Shown piece by piece: positions 15,480 to 25,249 of a stretch of 64,000 bases of DNA. Where the stretch lies: NCBI GenBank assembly GCA_019638575.1, contig JAHBTN010000006.1:1-64000 (forward strand), in the 5' to 3' direction. The DNA comes from Ferruginibacter sp. (GTDB taxonomy: Bacteria; Bacteroidota; Bacteroidia; Chitinophagales; Chitinophagaceae). The notes below the pieces were generated by a model. It saw nothing but the letters and a program-made list of their open reading frames with translations. It was not told the origin of the DNA and made no database searches. How positions within the stretch are numbered: position 1 is the stretch's first letter; every line of letters begins with the position of its first letter. The translations under genes were made by a program, and so were the position numbers.

Positions 15480-18400
15480 TTGAAAACCTCACTACAAATA
15501 ATGCGCCCTATACTTTTAATGTTTGCATCTTTCTTTTTGCAGCAACAGTTATTTGCCCAAATGGAATTTATACAAAATAAAGGGCAGTGGGACAGCCGGG
15601 TACAATACCGGGGCGATTTTTCAACCGGTTCATTCTTTTTGGAAAATGATGGTTTTACAGTGGCCGTTCATAACACCGAAGATTTAAAGAATGTATCAGC
15701 ACATTTACATGGCCATGCAACATCGCAAAATTTAATTGGGCAGCCTTTAATATTACATTCTCATGCATATAAAGTAAATTTTTTGGCAGCTAATTCATTT
15801 GCTCCTGCCATACCCGATAAGATACAGAATTATCATACCAATTATTTTATAGGTAACGATCCTAAAAAATGGGCAGCAGATTGTAAGATTGCACAAGCAG
15901 TTACTTACCAAAATGTATATCCCAATATTGATGTAAGGTTTTACAGCGATGCCGATAAGATGAAATACGATATTGTTGTTCATCCGGGCGGCGATATAAA
16001 TGCTATTGCCATGCAATATACCGGGGCAGACGCTGTACAGGTAAAAAATAAAGAACTTGTTATTAAAACATCGGTTGGTACTATAAAAGAATTATATCCT
16101 TATAGCTACCAGGTAATGGAAGGAAGTAAAAATGAAATTGACTGCCGTTACCAGGTAAAAAATAATGTAGTAAGATTTAAAGTAGGTAAATATGATAAAA
16201 AAACAACCATAGTAATTGACCCTACTTTAATATTTGCCACTTTTACCGGCAGTACAGCCGATAACTGGGGATATACGGCAACCCCTGCACCCGATGGAAG
16301 TTTTTATGCAGGTGGTATTGCATTTAGTTCAGGTTACCCTGTATCTGCAGGAGCTTATCAAACTGTTTTTGGTGGCGGCAGAAACGAAGATTCTAACGGA
16401 GCATTTGATATTGCTATTATTAAATTTTCATCAAATGGCGCTAACCGGCTTTATGCTACTTACCTTGGCGGCAATGGTAACGAGCAGCCACATAGTTTGA
16501 TATGCGATGCACAGGGAAACCTTGTAATTGCCGGCCGTTCTTCATCTAATAATTATCCGGGTACACCGGCAAGAACTGGTGAAAGAACAGATTATGATAT
16601 TGTGATTACCAAATTATCAGCCGATGGATCATCAAATTTAGGATCGGTACGCATTGGCGGAAGTGCAGATGATGGAGTAAATATCCGTGGAAAATATATT
16701 TTACCACAAGGTACCGATCAGATAAGGCGTAATTATGGCGATGATGCACGCAGCGAAGTAATAATAGATGCAGCAGGTAATATCTTGCTGGCATCTTGTA
16801 CACAGTCATCCGATTTTCCTGTTACTGCAGGTGCATTACAAACTTCATTTAATAATGGATCGGGTACCGGTTTCCAGGATGGGGTGATTCTTAAATACAA
16901 TGCAAACCTATCCAGCCTTATGTTTGCAACATATTTTGGAGGTAATGGCCAGGATGCATGTTTTGTAATAGCCGAAAACCCATTAACCGGAAATGTATAT
17001 GTGGCCGGTGGTACTACAAGTACTAACCTGCCCGGCGATAATACCGGTGTGCTTCAACCTGCATTTAATGGAGGAGCTACAGATGGATTTGTAACAGAAA
17101 TTAATTCAACAGGTACTGCAATTATAAAAACAACTTACCAGGGTACAAATGGTAACGATCTTGTTTATGGTATTGAATTTGACAACCTGGGCTTTCCATA
17201 CATAATGGGCACCACTACCGGTAATTGGCCTGTTGTTAATGCAGCATTTAGTAATACCGGTGCAAAACAGTTTATCAGTAAGTTACAACCCAACCTGTCG
17301 GCCTATGTATATTCAACCGTATTTGGAACCAACACCGGGTCAGGTGGCCCGCCTAATATTTCGCCAATTGCATTTTTAGTTGATCGTTGCCAAAATGTAT
17401 ATGTATCAGGCTGGGGCGGTGGAATTAATAATATACAGGGTTATCCTTCTTCAGGTACTTTAGGTATGCCCGAAGTAAATCCTTTACCCAATATACCGGC
17501 AGCCGATGGTAGCGATTTTTATTTTTTTGTGTTAGAAAAAAATGCACAAAGCCAACTATTTGGTACTCACTTTGGACATAATGGTGGCTCTTTAGGAGAG
17601 CATGTTGACGGAGGTACCAGCCGGTTTGATAACAATGGAATTGTTTACCAGGCTTTATGTTCATGCGAAGATGGGGGAGGCCCTTTTCCAACAACACCGG
17701 GTGTGTGGAGCCGAACCAACAGGTCAATTAATTGTAATGAAGCTGCAGTAAAAATTGAAATGAATTTTGCAGGTATTGGCGCCAGTGTAAAAGCCACAGT
17801 TGACGGAGTGGTAGATACAATTGGCTGTGTGCCGCTAACCATTACTTTTACCGATACACTGGCAAAAGGTAAAATGTATATTTGGGATTATGGTGATGGT
17901 TCGCCCAAAAGAGATACTACTTTTGCACCCAATAATTCAACAACGCATACTTACACACAGGTAGGAAACTTTATTTTAACGCTTATATCAGTTGATTCGG
18001 CCACCTGTAACATTTCTGATACTGCAACCATTAATGTAAGGGTTGGTAATAATGTTGTTAATGCCGATTTTTCATTTATTAAATTAGATTCCTGTAACAG
18101 CTTACGCTACCAGTTTATTAATCAAACAACAGCAGTTGTACCCACTTATACAAGCAATACTTTTTTATGGGATTTTGGCGATGGTTCAACCAAAGTGCGT
18201 ACAGGTTTTGGGCCTGTTACACATACCTTTCCATCTACAGGCAGTTATAACGTTACATTGATTGTAGATGATACAGTTTTTTGCAATGCACCCGATACGG
18301 CTGTTAAAACAGTACGTATTAGCCCTAATGTAAAAGCAGATTTTTCAACACCTGAAAAAGGTTGTGTTCCTTATACTGCATCATTTGAAAATCTATCGCT

Positions 18401-19088
18401 AGGTGGTACCGATTTTATATGGGATTTTGGTGATGGCAGTTTTTCAACAGATTTTGAACCTACACATATTTACTCACAAACAGGCACTTATAATGTAAGG
18501 CTCATTGCCATTGATACAAGTACTTGTAACAAGGTAGATACTGCGGCATATTTTACCATTACTGTTTACGCTAATCCTACAGCTAATTTCACATGGTCGC
18601 CTAATCCGCCTGAAGAAAATAAAATTACCAGGTTTACAAACCTTTCTGTTGGTGCGGTAAGGTATTTGTGGGATTTTGGTGATGGAGAAAGTTCAACCGA
18701 AGTAAACCCTGCTCATCAATACAATGCTACAGGTACATACAAAGCAACATTATATGCTTTCAACACGGCCGATTGTCCTGATAGTATAACGATGGATGTT
18801 CCCATAATCATCAAACCATTGCTTGATGTACCCAATGCGTTTACCCCGGGGCGTTTTGGAACAAATAGTATTGTAAAAGTGCAGGGATTTGGTATTGGTA
18901 AAATGATGTGGAAAATTTATAACCGTTGGGGCCAGGTGGTTTTTTCAACAGAAGATAGGAACCAGGGATGGGATGGAACATTTAAAGGAGCATTGCAACC
19001 CATGGATGTATATACTTATACACTTGATGTGGAATTTACAGATGGTGTAAAATTGCGTAAAACAGGAGATATAAGCCTTTTGCGATAA
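15480..19088 (+). CDS. Secreted PKD-repeat protein with T9SS type B sorting domain
   Basis: A 1202-aa cell-surface or secreted protein. It has a signal peptide (RPILLMFASFFLQQQLFAQ), then FIQNKGQWDSRVQYRGDF, the start of a DUF7948-type N-terminal domain. A central part contains SBBP-like beta-propeller repeats (for example FATYFGGNGQDACF, ATYLGGNGNEQPHSL). Four PKD domains follow (WDYGDGS or WDFGDG at roughly 800, 898, 981 and 1063). The gliding-motility-associated C-terminal domain ends it (IYNRWGQVVFST, GWDGTFKG, VYTYTLDVEF). Such proteins are exported by T9SS and can act in adhesion or gliding. TTG 15480 gives a lysine-bearing signal peptide; ATG 15501 is the alternative. The PorP/SprF gene follows after 36 nt, the usual partner. 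Confidence 0.93.
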   Translation: MKTSLQIMRPILLMFASFFLQQQLFAQMEFIQNKGQWDSRVQYRGDFSTGSFFLENDGFTVAVHNTEDLKNVSAHLHGHATSQNLIGQPLILHSHAYKVNFLAANSFAPAIPDKIQNYHTNYFIGNDPKKWAADCKIAQAVTYQNVYPNIDVRFYSDADKMKYDIVVHPGGDINAIAMQYTGADAVQVKNKELVIKTSVGTIKELYPYSYQVMEGSKNEIDCRYQVKNNVVRFKVGKYDKKTTIVIDPTLIFATFTGSTADNWGYTATPAPDGSFYAGGIAFSSGYPVSAGAYQTVFGGGRNEDSNGAFDIAIIKFSSNGANRLYATYLGGNGNEQPHSLICDAQGNLVIAGRSSSNNYPGTPARTGERTDYDIVITKLSADGSSNLGSVRIGGSADDGVNIRGKYILPQGTDQIRRNYGDDARSEVIIDAAGNILLASCTQSSDFPVTAGALQTSFNNGSGTGFQDGVILKYNANLSSLMFATYFGGNGQDACFVIAENPLTGNVYVAGGTTSTNLPGDNTGVLQPAFNGGATDGFVTEINSTGTAIIKTTYQGTNGNDLVYGIEFDNLGFPYIMGTTTGNWPVVNAAFSNTGAKQFISKLQPNLSAYVYSTVFGTNTGSGGPPNISPIAFLVDRCQNVYVSGWGGGINNIQGYPSSGTLGMPEVNPLPNIPAADGSDFYFFVLEKNAQSQLFGTHFGHNGGSLGEHVDGGTSRFDNNGIVYQALCSCEDGGGPFPTTPGVWSRTNRSINCNEAAVKIEMNFAGIGASVKATVDGVVDTIGCVPLTITFTDTLAKGKMYIWDYGDGSPKRDTTFAPNNSTTHTYTQVGNFILTLISVDSATCNISDTATINVRVGNNVVNADFSFIKLDSCNSLRYQFINQTTAVVPTYTSNTFLWDFGDGSTKVRTGFGPVTHTFPSTGSYNVTLIVDDTVFCNAPDTAVKTVRISPNVKADFSTPEKGCVPYTASFENLSLGGTDFIWDFGDGSFSTDFEPTHIYSQTGTYNVRLIAIDTSTCNKVDTAAYFTITVYANPTANFTWSPNPPEENKITRFTNLSVGAVRYLWDFGDGESSTEVNPAHQYNATGTYKATLYAFNTADCPDSITMDVPIIIKPLLDVPNAFTPGRFGTNSIVKVQGFGIGKMMWKIYNRWGQVVFSTEDRNQGWDGTFKGALQPMDVYTYTLDVEFTDGVKLRKTGDISLLR

Positions 19089-19124
19089 TCATTAATCCTG
19101 CCACCCGAAAATGAAATAGTATAA

Positions 19125-20147
19125 ATGAGAAAACTAAAAAAGATATTGATGGTGATGATGCTGTGCCTGCAGACTGTTGTGGTTTTGCAGGCGCAGGATT
19201 TGCATTTTTCGCAGTTCTTTAATTCACCACTTACAACCAACCCGGCCAATACAGGTTTTATACCCGATGCCGATTACCGCATTGGCGCCAATTACCGCAA
19301 CCAGTGGAGTTCGGTGATGACAGTGCCTTACAAAACCATCAGCATATTTGGCGATGCACAGGTTTTTAGAAACAAACTTGAAAACGGATGGTTGGGATTG
19401 GGTTTATTGGTTTTAAATGATAAAGCAGGCAGCGGAAGCCTTACCAGCACAAAAATTTATGGCTCGGTGGCCTATCACCAAATGCTTGGCTTAAGCAGTT
19501 TAGTTTCGGCAGGGTTTAATATTGGCTGGGCCAATAAAAGGATCGATCAAACCAAATTAAAATACCCCGACCAGTTTGATGGGAAATTTTTCGACAGTAA
19601 CCTGCCAACATCTGTTGTACTTACCAATAATAATGTTAGTTATTTAGATGTTCAGGCCGGTATGAACTATGCATATTTTCCCCACGAAAATATTTACATC
19701 AATGCCGGCTATTCCATACAACATGTAAACCGCCCTAAAGAAACTTTTTTTGCCGATAAAACAAATAATGGCCGCATACCTTTCAGGCACACTGCTTTTT
19801 TAAATGCAATTTTAAAAGTAAACGACCGGGTGATAGTTAATCCCAATGCTTATTTCTCTACACAGGCGCTTGCCACCGAATTGGTTTTTGGAATCAATGG
19901 CAATTATAACCTAAGTGAGTTTGGCGAAAAACAATTACTTGCAGGAGTTTATTATCGCCTGGGCGATGCAATTGTTCCTATGCTGGGTTTCGAAATAAAA
20001 AATATTCAGTTTGCATTTAGTTACGATGTAACACTTTCTTCTCTTAGTAAATTCAACGGTTACCGGGGCGCCAGCGAAATAAGCATCATTAAAAAAGGAT
20101 TTTATCCCGATAATGTGGACAGGCAATCCATCTGCCCCAAATTTTAA
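19125..20147 (+). CDS. PorP/SprF-family T9SS outer-membrane protein
   Basis: The product is 340 aa. A signal peptide (MMLCLQTVVVLQAQ) is followed by DLHFSQFFNSPLTTNPANTG, the characteristic start of the PorP/SprF family, and then amphipathic beta strands consistent with an outer-membrane barrel (NYRNQWSSV, GLGLLVLNDKAGSG, FGINGNYNL). Family members assist secretion or surface attachment of T9SS type B substrates. The gene directly follows such a substrate (36-nt gap), so the two probably work as a pair, as SprF does with SprB in Flavobacterium. The start at 19125 lies just after the substrate's stop. Confidence 0.93.
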   Translation: MRKLKKILMVMMLCLQTVVVLQAQDLHFSQFFNSPLTTNPANTGFIPDADYRIGANYRNQWSSVMTVPYKTISIFGDAQVFRNKLENGWLGLGLLVLNDKAGSGSLTSTKIYGSVAYHQMLGLSSLVSAGFNIGWANKRIDQTKLKYPDQFDGKFFDSNLPTSVVLTNNNVSYLDVQAGMNYAYFPHENIYINAGYSIQHVNRPKETFFADKTNNGRIPFRHTAFLNAILKVNDRVIVNPNAYFSTQALATELVFGINGNYNLSEFGEKQLLAGVYYRLGDAIVPMLGFEIKNIQFAFSYDVTLSSLSKFNGYRGASEISIIKKGFYPDNVDRQSICPKF

Positions 20148-20272
20148 CAGGGTAGTTTTCATAAAATACAAAAAGTTTATACTTCTTAATTTTCTATTGA
20201 TATACTTTAATTGCAAAGGTTTTCAATTTTATCAACTCATTAATTTACCCGATTTTTACACAAAAATTATAC

Positions 20273-21691
20273 ATGCCTACATCTGTAGAATTTAAAGATA
20301 GTGTACTGCATCATATTGACGAATTCAAAAAAATTGCCGGTGATGCTTATGTATTGATAGATAAGGAAAGCCTTGCTGCTTATGACCACGATGAAACGGA
20401 AAACCTTCATTTTTTACCCGACATTGTTATAAAACCCCGTTCGGCAGCAGAGATTAGCGCTATCATGAAAATTTGCAATGAACATAAAATACCTGTTACA
20501 CCACGTGGCGCAGGTACAGGCTTAAGTGGCGGTGCCCTGCCACATCTTGGAGGTGTGCTACTTTCTATGGAGCGCATGAATTCGATTGTAGAAATTGATG
20601 AACGCAATTTGCAGGTAACCACCGAACCGGGAGTGATAACAGAAGTTTTACAGGATGCGGTTAAAGAGAAAGGTTTGTTTTATCCACCCGACCCAAGCAG
20701 CCGTGGCAGTTGTTTTATTGGCGGCAATATTGCCGAAAACAGTGGGGGCCCAAAAGCGGTTAAATATGGCGTGGTGAAAGATTATGTGCTGAACCTGGAA
20801 GTGGTTTTACCCACCGGCGAAATTATCTGGACAGGCGCCAATGTGTTAAAAAATTCTACCGGTTATAATTTAACACAATTAATTGTTGGCAGCGAAGGAA
20901 CTTTGGGCATTGTTACAAAAATTGTTTTAAAGTTATTGCCATTTCCAAAATATGATTTGCTGATGTTGGTGCCTTTTAATTCGTTGGAGAAAGCAGGCGA
21001 AGCGGTAAGCGCCATATTCAGGGCAGGTTTTACACCAAGCGCTATGGAACTGGTAGAGATAAATGCTTTAAAAATTGTAAGCAGGTTCGTTGACAGTACC
21101 GTAGTACCGGTTACTGATGAAATGGAAGCTCATTTAATTATTGAAGTAGATGGCAACCACCGGGAAACATTAATGAGCGAAATGGAAGCTATATCGGAAC
21201 TGTTGCTGCAGTATGATTGCGGCGATGTTTTTTTTGCTGATGATGCACAACAAAAGGCCGAACTATGGAAATTACGCAGGCGTGTAGCCGAAGCGGTAAA
21301 ATTAAACGGTTATACAATAGAAGAAGATACCGTTGTGCCAAGGGCCGAATTACCTGCACTGATACGTGGGGTAAAAGCATTGGGGGTTGAATATGGTTTT
21401 GATGTGGTGTGTTACGGGCATGCAGGCGATGGCAACCTGCACATACGCATTAAAAAACCGGGCAGCATTTACAGTTTGAATAATAAAGATGTGATACCTG
21501 CATTAAATGCTATGTTTAAACTGGTGAAATCGCTTGGTGGCACCATCAGCGGCGAGCATGGCATTGGGCTGATACAAAAAGAATACATGGATATTGTTTT
21601 TGATAATGCCAACCTGCAATTGATGAAAGAAATAAAAAAAGTTTTTGACCCCAATAATATTTTAAACAGCGGTAAAATTTTTGATTGCTGA
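20273..21691 (+). CDS. FAD-linked oxidase (GlcD / D-lactate dehydrogenase type)
   Basis: It oxidises a 2-hydroxyacid (D-lactate, glycolate or similar) to the 2-oxoacid with FAD. The 472-aa protein has the FAD_binding_4 domain in the first half (TPRGAGTGLSGGALP, PPDPSSRGSCFIGGNIAENS, GSEGTLGIVT) and the FAD-oxidase C-terminal domain in the second (CYGHAGDGNLHIRI, SGEHGIGLIQKEYM). The length matches GlcD. No GlcE or GlcF subunit genes are adjacent, so the electron acceptor cannot be told from context. The preceding 125-bp spacer is AT-rich and the start ATG is clear. Confidence 0.93.
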   Translation: MPTSVEFKDSVLHHIDEFKKIAGDAYVLIDKESLAAYDHDETENLHFLPDIVIKPRSAAEISAIMKICNEHKIPVTPRGAGTGLSGGALPHLGGVLLSMERMNSIVEIDERNLQVTTEPGVITEVLQDAVKEKGLFYPPDPSSRGSCFIGGNIAENSGGPKAVKYGVVKDYVLNLEVVLPTGEIIWTGANVLKNSTGYNLTQLIVGSEGTLGIVTKIVLKLLPFPKYDLLMLVPFNSLEKAGEAVSAIFRAGFTPSAMELVEINALKIVSRFVDSTVVPVTDEMEAHLIIEVDGNHRETLMSEMEAISELLLQYDCGDVFFADDAQQKAELWKLRRRVAEAVKLNGYTIEEDTVVPRAELPALIRGVKALGVEYGFDVVCYGHAGDGNLHIRIKKPGSIYSLNNKDVIPALNAMFKLVKSLGGTISGEHGIGLIQKEYMDIVFDNANLQLMKEIKKVFDPNNILNSGKIFDC

Positions 21692-21742
21692 TTAAACCAA
21701 CTGTTACTGATGAACTCAAAAAAGAAAAATAAAATGTATGCT

Positions 21743-22393
21743 ATGAAAAAAGTATTGATAGTTTTAGTATTAATGTGTGGTTTTTATTCTGCATTTGCCC
21801 AGGATGAGAATGAGCCCGCCGAAGAAACAAAGGGCAGGTTTAAAAAAGAAAACCTGTTTACAGGCGGCGGCGCCACGCTGTCAATAGGAAGTTATTCAAC
21901 TGTTTTAGGAGCAAGCCCGGTATTTGGTTATAGCATTAATAAATGGATTGATGCTGGTATCGTGTTTAATTTTACTTATGCATCATCCCGTGATGTTTAT
22001 TACGACCCCTATACCGGCAGGTATTATGTTAGCGATGATAAAGCCAGGCAAACAGTTTTTGGGCCGGGTGTTTTCGCCAGGTTTTATCCACTAAAGTTTT
22101 TATTTATTAATGTGCAGGCCGAACAAAATTTTATTACCAATAAAATAATTCATGCAAACGGGCCAACAGAAAAAGATAATTATTCTGCTACAAGCCTTTT
22201 GCTTGGTATAGGTTATGCCGGCGGCAGGCAGGGTGTTGGCGATTTGTATTATTATATTTCATTGATGGGAGATTTTTCGGGAAATAAAAACTCTCCTTAT
22301 GTTGGCATTTCCGAAAGCGGTAAAGCCGTTATCACACCCATTTTTAAAGCCGGGTTACAGATACCTTTGTTCCAGGGAAGAAAATACAGGTGA
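21743..22393 (+). CDS. Outer-membrane beta-barrel protein, uncharacterised
   Basis: From ATG 21743 the 216-aa product has a clear signal peptide (MKKVLIVLVLMCGFYSAFAQ) followed by an acidic linker (DENEPAEE) and alternating strands (LFTGGGATLSIGSYST, FGYSINKWIDAGIVFNFTYA, GVFARFYPLKFLFINVQAEQ) ending in an aromatic/basic terminus. This is the pattern of small Bacteroidota barrels. The upstream ATG 21710 adds a lysine-rich leader before the signal peptide and is less likely. It is convergent with the LOG gene, whose stop lies 3 nt away. No specific function can be assigned. Confidence 0.8.
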   Translation: MKKVLIVLVLMCGFYSAFAQDENEPAEETKGRFKKENLFTGGGATLSIGSYSTVLGASPVFGYSINKWIDAGIVFNFTYASSRDVYYDPYTGRYYVSDDKARQTVFGPGVFARFYPLKFLFINVQAEQNFITNKIIHANGPTEKDNYSATSLLLGIGYAGGRQGVGDLYYYISLMGDFSGNKNSPYVGISESGKAVITPIFKAGLQIPLFQGRKYR

Positions 22394-22396
22394 TGG

Positions 22397-22933
22397 TTAC
22401 AGGTGTTGCAGCAATTCGTTTGTATGGTTTAGCAGCACTAATTTATCAGCCACCTTATCATATAAAAAACCTTCATCTTCCATAGTTTTTACAAGGGCTA
22501 CAAGTTGGTTGTAAAACCCGGCAGTATTCAGTATAAAAGTTTTTTTATTGTGTATGTTAAGCTGGTTCCAGGTAAGCAATTCAAAAAATTCATCCATGGT
22601 ACCATAGCCGCCGGGTAATATGATGGCTGCATTGCATTTTTCGTACAGCATTTTTTTACGGGTATGCATGTTCTCTACAATGATGAGTTCTGTAATGCCA
22701 TTGTGATGATGTTCCCGTTCTTTTAATATTTCGGGTATAATGCCCACCACTTTACCGTTTTTTTCCAGCACGGCATTAGATACAGCACCCATGATACCTT
22801 TGTTGCCTCCGCCATAAATCAATGTAATTTTTTTTGATGCAAGCAAGTGCCCCAGCGCTTTTGCTTCTTCAACAAACAATGGGTTATTGCCGTTTTTAGA
22901 ACCGCAAAAAACCGCCAATGAATTAATCCGCAT
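22397..22933 (-). CDS. LOG family protein (Rossman fold nucleotide phosphoribohydrolase)
   Basis: The 178-aa protein carries the hallmark PGGYGTMDEFFELLTWNQL motif, FCGSKNGNNP at the start and YGGGNKGIMGAV after the first helix. LOG proteins cleave nucleoside 5'-monophosphates such as cytokinin ribotides or AMP into base and ribose 5-phosphate. The physiological role in Bacteroidota is unclear. The length and motifs are standard. It is the only minus-strand gene between 11944 and 28818 and is divergent from the sodium symporter gene. Confidence 0.93.
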   Translation of the reverse strand: MRINSLAVFCGSKNGNNPLFVEEAKALGHLLASKKITLIYGGGNKGIMGAVSNAVLEKNGKVVGIIPEILKEREHHHNGITELIIVENMHTRKKMLYEKCNAAIILPGGYGTMDEFFELLTWNQLNIHNKKTFILNTAGFYNQLVALVKTMEDEGFLYDKVADKLVLLNHTNELLQHL

Positions 22934-23011
22934 AATATTTACAGGGTATTTACCGGCAAAGACACGATATTTTCTTTATTTTTCAGTATTATTTTTATTT
23001 AAACAAATTAT

Positions 23012-24532
23012 ATGTCTCCATTCCTCTTGTTTTCTTTTGTAATAGGATATTTTGTTTTGCTGCTGGTAGTTGCCTATTTCACTTCAAAAAATTCAAACAA
23101 CGATTCATTTTTTATTGGTAACCGAAAAAGCAACTGGATGCTGGTGGCATTTGGTATGATTGGTACTTCGCTTAGCGGTGTAACTTTTGTAAGTGTGCCG
23201 GGTACTGTAGGCGATTTTGCCGGCGATGCATTTAAAGGGTTTGGTTATTTCCAGGTGGTGATAGGATATTTTATTGGCTATTTTGTTATTGCTTATGTGC
23301 TGTTGCCGTTGTATTACCGCTTAAACCTAACATCAATTTATAATTACCTGCACAACCGATTTGGTTTCTTTTCATATAAAACAGGTTCGCTGTTTTTTAT
23401 CCTGTCAAGAACAATTGGCGCCACTGCAAGATTATACCTGGTAATTAATGTACTGCAAATATTTATTCTCGACCGGATGGGAATTTCATTTACAGTTACC
23501 ACTTTAATCATCCTGGCAATGATATTACTGTACACTTTTGAAGGCGGTGTAAAAACCATCGTGTATACAGATACTTTGCAAACTTTATTGATGCTGGTAG
23601 GATTAATTGTTTGTATTATCTACATCTTGTCTAACCTAAACCTTAACATTGGCACTGCTTTAGATGATTTAAGTTTAAAAGGATATACTAATATTTTTAA
23701 TACCGATATTGGCAGTAAAGGATTTTTTGTTAAACAAATTATCGGCGGCGCTTTTATCACTATCGCTATGACGGGGCTTGACCAGGAGATGATGCAAAAA
23801 AACATCAGCGTTAAAAATCTTAAAGATTCGCAAAAGAACATGATAACATTCAGTACAGTTATTGTGCTGGTTAACTTCCTGTTCCTGTTGCTCGGTGGTA
23901 TCTTGTATTTATACATTTTGCAACATGGCGGCGAGTATAACGGAAAGCAATTATTGTTGAATGGTAAAAATATCATCGGCGATGATTTGTTTCCCACTGT
24001 AGCGCTTGAGTTTTTACCCAAGGCAGTGAGCATTATTTTTATCATTGCATTAATCTCTGCATTGTTTCCAAGCGCCGATGGGGCATTAACAGCACTTACA
24101 TCTTCTTTTTGTATAGATATTTTGGGATTAAAAAGAAGGGAAGACTGGGATGAAAAAAAACGTAAAAAGACAAGGCTGACAGTTCATTTCACTTTTGCAT
24201 TTATATTTTTCCTCTGCATACTGGCATTTAAAGCTATCGATAATAAATCCATCATCTATGTAATACTCGATCTTGCAGGCTATACCTACGGGCCGCTGCT
24301 TGGCTTGTTTGCATTTGGCATTCTTACAAAAAGACAAATTAAAGATGGAATTATTGTAACTATAATTTGTTTGGTTGCTCCATTACTTACATACTTGTTG
24401 AGAGAAAACTCAGCTGCATTACTTGGCGGTTACCAGGTTGGTATTGAACTGTTAATTATTAACGGAATTTTTACTTTCCTGGGATTATGGTTTATATCTG
24501 GTAAACCCGGTACTTCCGAAATAAAAATGTAA
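23012..24532 (+). CDS. Sodium:solute symporter (SSS family)
   Basis: A 506-aa polytopic membrane protein with about 13 hydrophobic segments. SSS features include FMIGTSLSGVTFVSVPG-type residues after TM1 (GMIGTSLSGVTFVSVPG), GGVKTIVYTDTLQT and the LFPSADGALTALTSSF region corresponding to the sodium site. It differs markedly from the galactose symporter in the window and lacks its sugar-binding NYWGCNQY motif. The substrate cannot be told from sequence; no catabolic genes adjoin it. The short charged loop DEKKRKKTRL marks a cytoplasmic turn. Confidence 0.92.
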   Translation: MSPFLLFSFVIGYFVLLLVVAYFTSKNSNNDSFFIGNRKSNWMLVAFGMIGTSLSGVTFVSVPGTVGDFAGDAFKGFGYFQVVIGYFIGYFVIAYVLLPLYYRLNLTSIYNYLHNRFGFFSYKTGSLFFILSRTIGATARLYLVINVLQIFILDRMGISFTVTTLIILAMILLYTFEGGVKTIVYTDTLQTLLMLVGLIVCIIYILSNLNLNIGTALDDLSLKGYTNIFNTDIGSKGFFVKQIIGGAFITIAMTGLDQEMMQKNISVKNLKDSQKNMITFSTVIVLVNFLFLLLGGILYLYILQHGGEYNGKQLLLNGKNIIGDDLFPTVALEFLPKAVSIIFIIALISALFPSADGALTALTSSFCIDILGLKRREDWDEKKRKKTRLTVHFTFAFIFFLCILAFKAIDNKSIIYVILDLAGYTYGPLLGLFAFGILTKRQIKDGIIVTIICLVAPLLTYLLRENSAALLGGYQVGIELLIINGIFTFLGLWFISGKPGTSEIKM

Positions 24533-24610
24533 ATTTACAAAGTTAGTAAGTGCCATTCTACACTGATGATAAAGTGCAGGATGGCATTGTATTAATTGAA
24601 ACAAATTAAT

Positions 24611-25249
24611 ATGGAACTGGTTAACCCTAAAGCAGAAAATTATGCAAAGCAGCATACAACTGCATTGGATAAAATTTTAGAGGAAATTGAAATATTTACA
24701 AACACAAACCATGCACATGCTCAAATGTTAAGTGGGCATGTGCAGGGCAAAGTGCTGGAAATGTTCAGTTGCATGATACAACCCAAAAGGATTTTGGAGA
24801 TAGGCACATTTACCGGTTTTAGTGCATTGTGCCTGGCAAAAGGTTTGCAGCCCGATGGAAAATTATTTACACTTGAATTAAGAGAAGAAGATGCCATTAC
24901 TGCAAAAAATTATTTTGTAAAAGCAGGGATGCAAGATAAGATTGAACTTTGTGTAGGCGATGCATTACAAATAATTCCAACACTGCAACAAACATGGGAC
25001 CTTGTTTTTATTGATGCCGATAAGGTGAATTATATTAATTATTACGAATTAACTTTGCCTAATCTTAAACAGGGAGGATGGATACTGGCCGATAATGTTT
25101 TTTTTCATGGCGAAGTGCTGGAAGACGAAATAAAAGGGAAGAATGCAAAAGCTATTTATGCATTTAATGAACATGTAAAAAACGATAACAGGGTTCAGCA
25201 TGCCATGCTCACCATCAGGGATGGATTAATGTTGATTCAAAAAAAGTGA
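24611..25249 (+). CDS. SAM-dependent O-methyltransferase (methyltransf_3)
   Basis: The 212-aa protein transfers a methyl group from SAM to a hydroxyl, as in catechol or caffeoyl-CoA O-methyltransferases. Motifs: ILEIGTFTGFSALCLAKGL (SAM binding), FTLELREED, and FIDADKVNYINYYE with metal-binding aspartates, then GGWILADNVFFHGEV. An in-frame TTG at 24596 is less likely than ATG 24611. The stop codon abuts the ATG of the next gene, so it is translationally linked with the peptidoglycan hydrolase gene. The substrate is unknown. Confidence 0.93.
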   Translation: MELVNPKAENYAKQHTTALDKILEEIEIFTNTNHAHAQMLSGHVQGKVLEMFSCMIQPKRILEIGTFTGFSALCLAKGLQPDGKLFTLELREEDAITAKNYFVKAGMQDKIELCVGDALQIIPTLQQTWDLVFIDADKVNYINYYELTLPNLKQGGWILADNVFFHGEVLEDEIKGKNAKAIYAFNEHVKNDNRVQHAMLTIRDGLMLIQKK

